Shown: positions 38,355 through 47,265 of the stretch, in pieces | Layout: each line of letters opens with the position of its first letter | How positions within the stretch are numbered: the stretch's first letter is position 1 | Origin: an uncultured Clostridia bacterium | Lineage (GTDB): Bacteria > Bacillota > Clostridia > Oscillospirales > Acutalibacteraceae | NCBI GenBank assembly: GCA_945948515.1 | Contig: CAMFBH010000003.1 | Coordinates: forward strand, 29,503 to 93,502 | Length of the DNA stretch: 64,000 nt | Reading direction: 5' to 3' | Notes under the pieces: generated by a model | Database searches by the model: none | What the model saw: the letters and a program-made list of their open reading frames with translations, nothing else | What the model was told of the DNA's origin: nothing | Position numbers and translations under genes: made by a program

Positions 38355-40864
38355 ATATAGTTAACAAGCTTACTCTGCGACACCTCAAAGAAAACAAAGG
38401 AAGAACAGTTATAACAACCTTTGGTATATGCGTTTCTGTTGCAATGATAACTGCTGTTTTCGTAGCTGTTGCATCATTTATAAATCTTTTTGGCGAAATT
38501 ACTTGGTTTGCCGAAGGTCATTATCATGCAGAAATGAGTAGCTGTACTTATGAACAGATACAAAAGCTTAAAAATGATGTTAGAATTTCTAAAGTTGGAA
38601 TTGAACATTATGTATTGGAAGAGGAGAGCTTTCAAATTCTCAACAATAATAAATCTTCAGCTAAGGGTAGGATTTACAGCGGTGATATAACTAATCTTGA
38701 GCAGATTATTACTCAGAATTACGACGGCACAATTCCGAAAAATGATAATGAAATTGCTGTTGAACGAAGCTTTATAGAAAACAGAGGCCTCTCATGGAAA
38801 ATAGGCGACACAGTTAAAATACCTGTTGGTTATTATGAGGCAGATGAAGAGAGCGAGGTGTTTATTCAAACCGGTGTTAAATCTTGTAAAATAACGGCAA
38901 TTTTAAATAAAAATGCTCCAACTGCTTCTATGTTTCCGATTTTAAGAGGCTTTGATTCATCAAAAATATCTCCTACTTCAAATCAAACCTATTCTGTTTT
39001 AATTAACTTAAAAGAAGCAAACAGCAAATCCTTAGACACACTTAAAGCAATAGCTTCGGATTATGATATAAGTAACTATAATCCAAATAAGGATTACCTT
39101 GAAACCAAATATGCAATTCCCGATGATGGAATGCTTATGAAAACAATTATACCAATGTCTTTGGTTATCCTTGCCATAATTATTGTTGCATCGGTAATTC
39201 TTATTTATAACGCATTTGGTATGTCGCTAACCGAAAGAGTTCGCTATCTCGGAATGCTTGCTTCAGTAGGCGCAACGAAAAAGCAAAAGCGCTCATCTAT
39301 ATATTTTGAAGGATTTGTACTTGGCATCATCGGTATTCCACTCGGAATTATCGGCGGAATCATAGGTATAGGAATTACATTGAAGGCTATCGGAAAGGAT
39401 ATTATTTCAACGGGAATGGTTCTTGGCATTAACGATGCCAATGTTTCAATGAAAATTATTGTTCCGTTTTGGGCAATTCTCGGAATTGTTTTAGTCAGTG
39501 CACTAACTATTTTTATTTCTGCGTACATTCCGTCAAGAAAAGCATCAAAAATCACTCCAATTAATGCCATTAGGCAGCAGGATGAGGTTAAACTCAAATC
39601 CAAAAAGCTTAAATCTCCGAAAATTATCAGAAAGATTTTCGGTTATGAAGGCGAAATAGCACACAAAAACATTAAAAGAAACGGAAGAAAATCCCGTGTT
39701 ATTACAGCTTCAATCGCGCTTTCGGTTATTCTGTTTCTTTCCTGCAATTATTTTTGTGATATTTTCAGCCAGGCAGTAGGTATGGAAGCAACATGTCCTT
39801 ATCAAATTCAGGTTATGACAAGATATGAGGACAAAAACTCAGTATTTGAAAAAATAGAGCAAAAAGATAATATTGATAATTATTATTGTGTTTCAAGCTA
39901 TTTGACTGATCAAGAATCACTTACTCAAGGAATTGAAAACAAGTTTTTCAATAAAAATAATCTCACAAATCAGTATAAAGACTACTTTATTAAAGATAAG
40001 TGGATTTATGTTAATGCAATAAACGACAGCGATTTTATTGAGCTTTGTGAAAATAACAATATTGATTATGAAAAATACTTTAAAGCATCTGAACCTAAGG
40101 TTCTTTTAATGAATAATGTTGTTCATTCTGATACCTTGGTTAAGCCTTTCAATAAAGGTGCTTTAAATTCAAAAATTAAAATTGATTCAAAAACGCTCAC
40201 AATAGCAGATTTTGTTGATTACGACAGTAATAATTATGTTTGCAATCTTAACTTAAAAAACACTGTTTCGTTATATATTCCGGAAAGCATCTACTATTCC
40301 GGAATTGCAGAATCCTCAATTTACTTAATTGGAATAGAAACTCAAGATCATGAAAAAATCAGAAATGATTTATATAACGATTTAGAAAATGAAGGATTAA
40401 GTAATTTTTATGTTCAGGATATTGCCGAATCGCTCCAGTTAATGAACAGTATGATTTATGTATTACAGGTATTGGTTTATGGTTTTATTGCTCTAATCAG
40501 TTTAATCACAATAGCAAATATTGTTAACACCATTTCAACAAGCATTGATTTAAGAAGAAAGGAATTTGCAATGCTTAAATCAGTGGGAATTGCTCCTAAA
40601 GGGTTTGTTAAAATGATAATACTTGAAAGCTTTTTCTATGCATTCAAGGCATTAATATTTGCAATACCGATAAGCATAATTGCAAGCTTCGGAATAAATG
40701 TCGCCGTGCAATCATCAGATGTTCTTGCATTTGAAGTGAATATACCACTGTACTTAGGCGTTATTGCGGCAGTGTTTGCAATAGTCGGAATTTCAATGCT
40801 CACTTCACTTTCAAAGCTTAAAAAAGATAATATTGCCGACACCTTGAAAAAAGATATAATTTAA
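38351..40864 (+). CDS. FtsX-type ABC transporter permease with tandem domains
   Basis: An 837-residue permease starting at a TTG 8 bp after GAGGTGA. The first half has one membrane helix (about 18-42), an extracellular stretch of about 220 residues and three helices (about 264-290, 316-342, 370-396). The second half repeats this: a helix near 446-465, about 240 extracellular residues, and three C-terminal helices (about 708-733, 760-785, 797-815). That is a 4+4 helix plan with two outer domains, unlike the 10-helix BceB with one. TITPINAIRQQD-like coupling segments occur after helix 4. Confidence 0.88.
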   Translation: MNIVNKLTLRHLKENKGRTVITTFGICVSVAMITAVFVAVASFINLFGEITWFAEGHYHAEMSSCTYEQIQKLKNDVRISKVGIEHYVLEEESFQILNNNKSSAKGRIYSGDITNLEQIITQNYDGTIPKNDNEIAVERSFIENRGLSWKIGDTVKIPVGYYEADEESEVFIQTGVKSCKITAILNKNAPTASMFPILRGFDSSKISPTSNQTYSVLINLKEANSKSLDTLKAIASDYDISNYNPNKDYLETKYAIPDDGMLMKTIIPMSLVILAIIIVASVILIYNAFGMSLTERVRYLGMLASVGATKKQKRSSIYFEGFVLGIIGIPLGIIGGIIGIGITLKAIGKDIISTGMVLGINDANVSMKIIVPFWAILGIVLVSALTIFISAYIPSRKASKITPINAIRQQDEVKLKSKKLKSPKIIRKIFGYEGEIAHKNIKRNGRKSRVITASIALSVILFLSCNYFCDIFSQAVGMEATCPYQIQVMTRYEDKNSVFEKIEQKDNIDNYYCVSSYLTDQESLTQGIENKFFNKNNLTNQYKDYFIKDKWIYVNAINDSDFIELCENNNIDYEKYFKASEPKVLLMNNVVHSDTLVKPFNKGALNSKIKIDSKTLTIADFVDYDSNNYVCNLNLKNTVSLYIPESIYYSGIAESSIYLIGIETQDHEKIRNDLYNDLENEGLSNFYVQDIAESLQLMNSMIYVLQVLVYGFIALISLITIANIVNTISTSIDLRRKEFAMLKSVGIAPKGFVKMIILESFFYAFKALIFAIPISIIASFGINVAVQSSDVLAFEVNIPLYLGVIAAVFAIVGISMLTSLSKLKKDNIADTLKKDII

Positions 40865-40872
40865 CCATAATT

Positions 40873-40912
40873 AAATCAGTTCCTTTGCCAAATGCAGGGG
40901 AACTGATTTTTT
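40873..40912 (+). terminator. Terminator after the ABC permease
   Basis: An 11-bp perfect inverted repeat (AAATCAGTTCC / GGAACTGATTT) with a 15-nt loop is followed by a T-rich run. It ends the transporter operon. Confidence 0.85.
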
Positions 40913-40955
40913 GTGAACTTATTGTTAAGTTTGTAAATATATTGTTAACAAACTA

Positions 40956-40984
40956 TTGACCTTAACTTTAATAGTATATAAAAT
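40956..40984 (+). promoter_or_regulatory. Sigma-A promoter for the yicC-remA-gmk block
   Basis: TTGACC (40956-40961) is followed after 17 bp by TAAAAT (40979-40984), 31 bp before yicC. A perfect 10-bp palindrome TTGTTAACAA (40942-40951) lies just ahead of the -35 and could be an operator. Confidence 0.6.
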
Positions 40985-41015
40985 ATAATTTATTAATTTA
41001 ACGGAGATAAAGCTT

Positions 41016-41894
41016 ATGGTTCGTTCAATGACAGGCTTTGGCAGAGCCGTAAAAGAGATTGACGGTTATATAATTACCGTTGAGCTTAAATCTGTCAATC
41101 ACAGATATTTTGAATTCTTTTCAAAAATTCCGAGGCAGTATGGATTTATTGATGAAAAAATCAAAAATTACATAAATTCCAAGGTTGCCAGAGGAAAGGT
41201 TGAATGCTATGTAGGAATTGAGGCTCTTAATACCGAGTCTGCCGAAGTTGCGGTTAACCACACACTTGCAATAGCGTATATTAATGCGCTAAACGAAATA
41301 TCAGATGAGTATGATGTTAAAAATGATGTTTCTGCTCAAACTGTTTCAAGATTTCCCGATGTTCTTGTTGTTAGAAAGAGCGAAGAGGACGAGGAAAAGA
41401 TTTGGAGCTATGTGAAAGAAGTTACCGAGGAAGCGCTTTGCGGATTTATTGAAATGAGAGAGCGCGAGGGCAAAAAGCTTTGCGAAGATGTTTTGTCAAG
41501 AGCAGAATATATTTTAAACTGTGTTCAATTTGTTGAGGAGCGTTCTCCAAAAACAGTTAAAGAATATAATGAAAAACTGATTGAGAGAATGAAAGAGCTC
41601 CTTGGCGATGCTTCGGTTGATGAGCAAAGGCTTCTCACAGAGGCTGCAATTTATGCAGATAAGGTTGCTGTTGATGAGGAAACAGTAAGACTTCGTTCCC
41701 ATATTGAACAGCTTAGGGTTTTTTTCAACTCCGATTCTGCAATTGGTCGAAAAATGGATTTTCTTGTTCAGGAGATTAACAGGGAAGCTAACACAATCGG
41801 ATCTAAATGCAACGATGTTGAAATTGCACGCAAGGTTGTTGATATTAAAGCCGAGGTTGAAAAAATAAGAGAACAAATTCAAAACATTGAATAG
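41016..41894 (+). CDS. YicC/YloC family endoribonuclease-like protein
   Basis: A 292-residue YicC-family protein. It begins with the invariant VRSMTGFGRA, continues with VELKSVNHRYFE and ends with the conserved C-terminal block RKMDFLVQEINREANTIGSK. YicC of E. coli has been reported as an endoribonuclease affecting small RNA decay; B. subtilis YloC is the orthologue by position. It is the first gene of the conserved yicC-remA-gmk-rpoZ block. Confidence 0.95.
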   Translation: MVRSMTGFGRAVKEIDGYIITVELKSVNHRYFEFFSKIPRQYGFIDEKIKNYINSKVARGKVECYVGIEALNTESAEVAVNHTLAIAYINALNEISDEYDVKNDVSAQTVSRFPDVLVVRKSEEDEEKIWSYVKEVTEEALCGFIEMREREGKKLCEDVLSRAEYILNCVQFVEERSPKTVKEYNEKLIERMKELLGDASVDEQRLLTEAAIYADKVAVDEETVRLRSHIEQLRVFFNSDSAIGRKMDFLVQEINREANTIGSKCNDVEIARKVVDIKAEVEKIREQIQNIE

Positions 41895-41908
41895 TTAGGA
41901 GGCGCAAT

Positions 41909-42160
41909 GTGAATTTAATTAATATCGGCTTCGGCAACATGGTCAATGCCGACAGAATTATTTCAATTGTCAGCCCTGAATCTGCTCCCGTAAAACGAAT
42001 TGTTCAGGAGAGTAAATCAAATGGAACTCTTATTGATGCAACACACGGCAGAAAAACAATGTCGGTTATTATAACGGATTGTGATAATGTTGTTTTAAGT
42101 TATTTAACGCTTGAGCAAATATCGTCAAAATACGCGTCGGAGGGCAGAGATAATGAATAA
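41909..42160 (+). CDS. remA: RemA/DUF370 family regulator
   Basis: An 83-residue DUF370 protein. The GTG start is required because the ATG two bases earlier is followed by a stop; AGGAGG lies 6 bp upstream. The motif IGFGNMVNADRIISIVSPESAPVKR (family hallmark from residue 6) and LIDATHGRKT identify it as RemA, a DNA-binding activator of matrix genes in B. subtilis that forms ring oligomers. Its role in non-biofilm Clostridia is unknown. It overlaps gmk by 8 bp. Confidence 0.94.
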   Translation: MNLINIGFGNMVNADRIISIVSPESAPVKRIVQESKSNGTLIDATHGRKTMSVIITDCDNVVLSYLTLEQISSKYASEGRDNE

Positions 42161-42728
42161 ACAGGGAATGCTCGTTGTTATCTCTGCACCGAGCGGATGC
42201 GGTAAGGATACCGTGGCAAAAGCGCTCTGCAAGCTCAGAGACGATTGTTATATATCCGTTTCAGCAACAACAAGAGAAAAAAGAAAAGGCGAAATTGAAG
42301 GAGTAGATTATTTCTTCAAAACAAGAGAGGAATTCGAGAAATTAATTGAATCAAACGGATTACTTGAATATGCTTCTTTTGCGGGTAATTATTACGGAAC
42401 ACCTGTTGAAGAGGTAAGAAAATCAATTTCTCAGGGAAAAATCTGCCTTTTGATAATTGAAGTACAGGGCGCAAAAAATATTATGAAAATGTATAAAGAC
42501 TGTGTTCCGATTTTTCTTCTTCCTCCGAGCTTTGAAATTTTGGAGAAAAGACTCCGAGGAAGAAAAACCGATACGGAAGAAGTTATAAATGAAAGACTCC
42601 GTATTGCAAAGCACGAAATTAATTCCAAAGAAAAATACAAGTACACCGTTGTTAACGACGACTTAGATGAAGCCGTCAGAGAAATCAGCGAAATACTTGA
42701 TAAAGAACTTATTAAACACAATTCATAA
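42153..42728 (+). CDS. gmk: Guanylate kinase
   Basis: A 191-residue kinase that converts GMP to GDP, feeding GTP and (p)ppGpp pools. The P-loop is SAPSGCGKDT (with Asp where most have Ser), the GMP-binding region is SATTREKRKGEIEGVDYFF, and the lid contains RGRKTDTEEVINER. The ATG chosen gives the standard N-terminus MNKQGMLVVIS; an earlier in-frame TTG inside remA is unlikely. gmk-rpoZ adjacency is conserved. Confidence 0.96.
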   Translation: MNKQGMLVVISAPSGCGKDTVAKALCKLRDDCYISVSATTREKRKGEIEGVDYFFKTREEFEKLIESNGLLEYASFAGNYYGTPVEEVRKSISQGKICLLIIEVQGAKNIMKMYKDCVPIFLLPPSFEILEKRLRGRKTDTEEVINERLRIAKHEINSKEKYKYTVVNDDLDEAVREISEILDKELIKHNS

Positions 42729-42741
42729 AGGAGAAATTATT

Positions 42742-42951
42742 ATGTTCAATCCCGATTTAAAGGAATTACTCAAAGACAATAAAAACAGATACAGCCTTGT
42801 TGTTGGCATTGCTAAAAGAGCTTGCCAAATCAGAACAGAAGCTATTGAAAACGACAATAAGGTTGATGATAAGGATGTTTCTCTTGCAGTTGATGATATT
42901 CTTTCCGGCAAGTATGTAGTTGAAGAGCCTGAAGAGCTCAATAACGACTGA
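42742..42951 (+). CDS. rpoZ: RNA polymerase omega subunit
   Basis: A 69-residue omega subunit that helps fold and assemble beta-prime. The ATG follows AAAGGAG by 9 bp; an earlier in-frame TTG within gmk is not likely. The core NRYSLVVGIAKRACQIR and the following VDDKDVSLAVDDILSGKY segment are typical. It sits directly after gmk as in most Firmicutes. Confidence 0.94.
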   Translation: MFNPDLKELLKDNKNRYSLVVGIAKRACQIRTEAIENDNKVDDKDVSLAVDDILSGKYVVEEPEELNND

Positions 42952-42953
42952 TA

Positions 42954-45179
42954 ATGCGCACTTTAGTTGCAAATGTTGCTGTTGAAAACACCTTTTTCAA
43001 CACGGATTCCGATTATTCATATTTGGTTCCCAATCAACTTTGTGAACAGATTACCGTAGGAAGCGCCGTCAAAGTTCCGTTCGGTAGAGGAAATTTGCTA
43101 AGAAACGGCATCGTTTTAAGTTTAACCGATGGCGAAAACACGGAGAATCTTAAAGAAATAGCTTCCTGCTCCGACAAGCCCGTGCTTTCTGAGGAAGCTG
43201 TTGCGCTTTCGTTGTGGATGAAGGAGCGTTGGTTCTGCACTACCTATGAGTGTTTAAAGCTTATGCTTCCAAAAGGATATGGAAAAATATCCGATGCAGG
43301 CGAAAGAATGATTCGCCTTAAAGACGACACGGATTTTAACTGTTGCAAATTAACCCCTAAGCAAAAAAGCGTTTGCAATTTGCTTAACGATGTTGGAAGT
43401 GCAAGTGTAAATGAGGTTCTTAATTTCTGTTCAGTCGGAATCGGAGTTTTAAAAAATCTTGAAAAATACGGCCTTGTTGAATTTTTCATAAAGGAAACAT
43501 ACAGAAATCCGTATGATAACAACGCTTATAATTTTTCGCATAATGTGAGCCTTTCAGCAGAACAGCAAAAGGCTTACGATGTGTTTTCCGATATTATGGA
43601 TAATTCCGGCGGAAGCGCTCTTTTGTTCGGAGTTACCGGAAGCGGTAAAACACAGGTTTATTTAAGTTTAATTGACAAGGCGTTGAGGAATGATAAAGGT
43701 GTTATTGTTATGGTGCCCGAAATAGGTCTTACTCCTCAGGTTATTGCTTTGTTTAAATCAAGATTTAAAAATCAGGTTGCAGTTTTTCACAGCGGTCTTT
43801 CAATGGGAGAGCGTTTTGATGAATACAAGCGTGTTTCAAGGAACGAGGCAAAAATCGTTATCGGAACAAGAAGCGCTGTATTCGCTCCCGTAAATAACTT
43901 AGGATTAATAGTTATTGATGAAGAGCAGGATTCTGCCTATAAATCCGAAAGAACTCCGCGTTATCATGCAAGAGATGTTGCTAAATTCAGATGCGCATAC
44001 AATAAAGCGCTTTTGCTGCTTGTTTCCGCAACTCCCTCAATTGAAACATATTCAAATGCGATTAAAGGAAAATACTCTCTTTTTGAGCTTAAAGAAAGAT
44101 ATGGAAATTCAACTCTTCCCGATGTTGTAACTGTTGATATGAAGCAGGAAATGAAGGCGGGAAACAAATCACCGATAAGCTCTGTTTTAAAAGAGCTTAT
44201 TCAGAAAAATCTTGAAGATTCAAAGCAAACAATTCTTCTAATTAACAGGAGAGGGTATAACACCTTTATTGCGTGTAACGAATGCGGGCATGTAATCACT
44301 TGTCCGAATTGCAGTATAAGCCTAACCTATCACAGCTATAATAATCGGCTAATGTGTCATTATTGCGGATATACTAAACAGCTTGATAATACATGTCCCG
44401 AATGCAACAGTAACTCTGTTCGATATTCCGGCTACGGTACGCAGAGAATTGAAGAAGAGCTAAATGCAATTTTCCCTAACGCTTCAGTTCTCAGAATGGA
44501 TGCGGACACAACGAGTAGAAAATTCGCTCATCAAAAGCTTTTCGATGCTTTTTCAAATCATGAGTATGATATTCTTGTCGGAACTCAAATGGTTGCAAAG
44601 GGTCTTGATTTTCCTGATGTTACTCTTGTTGGTGTTGTTAACGCAGATAACTCTCTCTATGATGAAAATTATTTATCAAGTGAGAGAACATTTAATTTAA
44701 TAACTCAGGTGGTTGGCAGAAGCGGAAGAAGAGACGATAAGGGAATGGCAGTTATTCAAACAATTAATCCATATAATCAAACCATTGAATGTGCATCAAT
44801 GCAGGATTATAAATCTTTTTTCAGTACCGAAACAGAGCTCAGAAGGTTAATGGTGTATCCTCCTTACTGTGATATTTATTCAGTTTCCTTTACTGGCGAA
44901 GACGAAAACACCGTTGCTTTGTGTGCAAGAGAATTTTTTAATAAGCTTGTTGAACTTAATAAAACTGTTTACACGAGTGAAAAACTGATTGTTTTGGGTC
45001 CCGGTCCTGCTAAAATAACTAAAATCAGCAATAATTACAGGTACAGACTTTCAATAAAATGCAAAAATTCAAAAAAAATTCGTGAATTGATAAAACATTC
45101 ATTAAACTTTGTTGGTAGTATAAAACAATATAAGGAAATAGGAATCAGTGTTGACCTGAATCCCTTTGAAATGAATTAG
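42954..45179 (+). CDS. priA: Primosomal protein N' (replication restart helicase PriA)
   Basis: A 741-residue superfamily 2 helicase that reloads the replisome at collapsed forks. The N-terminal DNA-binding domain comes first. Walker A is VTGSGKTQVY (about 228-237), the DEAH-like box is VIDEEQDSAYK, and the paired zinc-binding modules lie at CNECGHVITCPNC and MCHYCGYTKQ ... CPECNS. GTQMVAKGLDFPDVTLVGVV is a conserved helicase motif. It begins 2 bp after rpoZ; the coaBC gene that separates them in B. subtilis is absent. Confidence 0.96.
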   Translation: MRTLVANVAVENTFFNTDSDYSYLVPNQLCEQITVGSAVKVPFGRGNLLRNGIVLSLTDGENTENLKEIASCSDKPVLSEEAVALSLWMKERWFCTTYECLKLMLPKGYGKISDAGERMIRLKDDTDFNCCKLTPKQKSVCNLLNDVGSASVNEVLNFCSVGIGVLKNLEKYGLVEFFIKETYRNPYDNNAYNFSHNVSLSAEQQKAYDVFSDIMDNSGGSALLFGVTGSGKTQVYLSLIDKALRNDKGVIVMVPEIGLTPQVIALFKSRFKNQVAVFHSGLSMGERFDEYKRVSRNEAKIVIGTRSAVFAPVNNLGLIVIDEEQDSAYKSERTPRYHARDVAKFRCAYNKALLLLVSATPSIETYSNAIKGKYSLFELKERYGNSTLPDVVTVDMKQEMKAGNKSPISSVLKELIQKNLEDSKQTILLINRRGYNTFIACNECGHVITCPNCSISLTYHSYNNRLMCHYCGYTKQLDNTCPECNSNSVRYSGYGTQRIEEELNAIFPNASVLRMDADTTSRKFAHQKLFDAFSNHEYDILVGTQMVAKGLDFPDVTLVGVVNADNSLYDENYLSSERTFNLITQVVGRSGRRDDKGMAVIQTINPYNQTIECASMQDYKSFFSTETELRRLMVYPPYCDIYSVSFTGEDENTVALCAREFFNKLVELNKTVYTSEKLIVLGPGPAKITKISNNYRYRLSIKCKNSKKIRELIKHSLNFVGSIKQYKEIGISVDLNPFEMN

Positions 45180-45188
45180 GAGAATAAA

Positions 45189-45638
45189 ATGGCATTAAGA
45201 AATATTGTTAAACTCGGTGATCCGATACTTTACAAAAAAAGCCGTAAGGTTGAAGTGTTCGACGAAAAGCTTTCCCAGCTGATAGAAGATATGCTTGAAA
45301 CAATGTATAACGCCGACGGCGCAGGGCTCGCAGCCGTTCAGGTCGGAATACTTAAAAGAGTTGTTGTAATTGATGTTGGCGACGGACCTATTGAGCTTGT
45401 AAATCCCGAAATAACGCTTACTGAGGGCGAGCAAACAGGGCAGGAAGGATGCCTTTCTTTACCCGGAAGATACGAAACTGTTACAAGGCCTTTAAAGGTT
45501 CAGGTTAAAGCACAGAACAGGGAAGGTAAGTGGCAGGTTTTCACAGGTGAAAATTTAAAAGCCAGAGCGTTCTGCCATGAGCTTGACCACCTTGAAGGAA
45601 TTTTATTTATATCACACGCTAAAAAGGACAATGATTAA
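45189..45638 (+). CDS. def: Peptide deformylase
   Basis: A 149-residue metalloenzyme that removes the formyl group from new proteins. Motif I is GLAAVQVG (Val where GIGLAAPQVG has Pro), motif II is EGCLSLPG with the metal-binding cysteine, and motif III is HELDHLEG with two His and the catalytic Glu. The Pro-to-Val change is a known variant but worth noting. The stop shares a base with the fmt start. Confidence 0.95.
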   Translation: MALRNIVKLGDPILYKKSRKVEVFDEKLSQLIEDMLETMYNADGAGLAAVQVGILKRVVVIDVGDGPIELVNPEITLTEGEQTGQEGCLSLPGRYETVTRPLKVQVKAQNREGKWQVFTGENLKARAFCHELDHLEGILFISHAKKDND

Positions 45639-46573
45639 TGAGAATTGTTTTTATGGGCACTCCTGATTTTTCCGTTTCGTGCCTTGAATCACTTTTAAAT
45701 GCTAATCATAATGTTTGTGCTGTTTTTTCTCAGCCGGATAAGCCCGTTGGCAGAAAACAGATTTTAACTCCGCCTCCAGTTAAGGCGTTTGCACTTGAGC
45801 ACAATATTCCCGTTTTTCAGCCATTATCTTTGAGAGACGAATCCGTTAAACAGAAAATTGAAGAGTTTAAGGCAGATGTTATTGTAGTTGTTGCTTACGG
45901 AAAAATACTTCCGCCCGATATGCTTAACATGTGCCGCTTCGGTTGCATTAATGTTCACGCTTCAATTCTTCCCGAGTACAGAGGAGCCGCTCCTATTCAA
46001 TGGGCGATTCTTGACGGAAAAAAAGAAACCGGCGTAACAATAATGAAAATGAACGAGGGTATTGACACCGGAGATATAATTCTCATTGAAAAAACTCCCA
46101 TTACTCAAAATGAAACAAGCGAGGAATTGTTTAACAGGCTTGCAAAAATGGGTGGAACAGCGCTTATTAAAGCATTGGAAAAGATAGAAAATAACACGGC
46201 AACATACCAAAAACAGCCCGATGGTGATTTCGGCTATGCAAAAATGATCACCAAAGAGTTAAGTCCTATTGATTGGAGTAAATCAGCCGAAAGTATTCAT
46301 AATAAAATAAGAGGCCTTCAAACATGGCCCTGTGCTTTAACAACCGTTAACGGAAAAAATATTAAAATTCACAAATCAGAATTATGTGATACCGATGCAA
46401 AAGGTAAAAAATACGGTGAAGTTGTTAAAAGCGGTAATGAACTTATTGTTTTCTGCGGTGACGGAAAATGCATTAGAATACTTGAGGTTCAGCTTGAAGG
46501 CAAGAAAAGGATGAGCATTAAAGACTTTTTACTCGGCAATAAAATTGAAGTCGGTGCAATATTAGGAGATTAG
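45638..46573 (+). CDS. fmt: Methionyl-tRNA formyltransferase
   Basis: A 311-residue enzyme that formylates initiator Met-tRNA using 10-formyl-THF. It opens MRIVFMGTPDFSVSCLESLL, has the catalytic block NVHASILPEYRGAAPIQWA, and the C-terminal OB-like tRNA-binding domain (about 205-305) with LQTWPCALTTVNGKNIKI. It overlaps def by 1 bp, the usual functional pairing. Confidence 0.97.
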   Translation: MRIVFMGTPDFSVSCLESLLNANHNVCAVFSQPDKPVGRKQILTPPPVKAFALEHNIPVFQPLSLRDESVKQKIEEFKADVIVVVAYGKILPPDMLNMCRFGCINVHASILPEYRGAAPIQWAILDGKKETGVTIMKMNEGIDTGDIILIEKTPITQNETSEELFNRLAKMGGTALIKALEKIENNTATYQKQPDGDFGYAKMITKELSPIDWSKSAESIHNKIRGLQTWPCALTTVNGKNIKIHKSELCDTDAKGKKYGEVVKSGNELIVFCGDGKCIRILEVQLEGKKRMSIKDFLLGNKIEVGAILGD

Positions 46574-46575
46574 TT

Positions 46576-47265
46576 ATGGGTGCATATTTTGCTTATTATA
46601 TGACCGGATTTATTATGATACCTGTATTTATTTTCGCAGTAATATGTCAGGTTAAGGTTAAATCCAATTATAATAAATACTCAAAAATTTCAAATTCAAG
46701 AAGAATGACAGGTGCTGAAGCCGCTTATAATCTTTTAATGCAAAACGGTATTACCGATGTTAAAATTAAAAGAATTTCAGGCAATCTGACCGATCATTAT
46801 AATCCTTCAACTAAAGAAATCTGTCTTTCGCAAAAGGTTTTTGATTCTGCAAGCATAGCGGCGGTGGGTATCGCATGCCACGAAGCAGGTCATGCATGTC
46901 AGCATGCGCAAGGATATGTTCCGCTGAAATTCAGAAATGCAATTATTCCGATAACCAATATAGGTTCAAGTCTTGGTATTCCGCTTGCACTTTTCGGAAT
47001 TTTTTTAAATACTAAACCGCTTATTTATGCCGGAATAATTCTGTATTCGATTGTTGCTTTATTTCAGCTTTTGACACTCCCGGTTGAATTCAACGCAAGC
47101 AGAAGAGCATTGAAAACAATTGATTCTTGCGGATTTCTTACTGACTCAGAGTACAGCGGAGCAAAAAAAGTTCTTACCGCTGCTGCGTTAACTTATGTTG
47201 CTGCGCTTGCTTCAGCCGTTGCAACACTTTTAAGACTATTATTAATTTCAGATAGGAACAGATGA
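46576..47265 (+). CDS. Membrane zinc metallopeptidase (YugP family)
   Basis: A 229-residue membrane protein of the YugP/PF04298 family. A membrane helix (about 5-25) precedes a small cytosolic or external domain with the zinc motif CHEAGHACQHA (HExxH, about residue 99), followed by membrane helices near 120-165 and 200-225. Substrates are unknown. It sits between fmt and rsmB, where B. subtilis has nothing; this insertion is seen in many Clostridia. It overlaps rsmB by 4 bp. Confidence 0.92.
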   Translation: MGAYFAYYMTGFIMIPVFIFAVICQVKVKSNYNKYSKISNSRRMTGAEAAYNLLMQNGITDVKIKRISGNLTDHYNPSTKEICLSQKVFDSASIAAVGIACHEAGHACQHAQGYVPLKFRNAIIPITNIGSSLGIPLALFGIFLNTKPLIYAGIILYSIVALFQLLTLPVEFNASRRALKTIDSCGFLTDSEYSGAKKVLTAAALTYVAALASAVATLLRLLLISDRNR

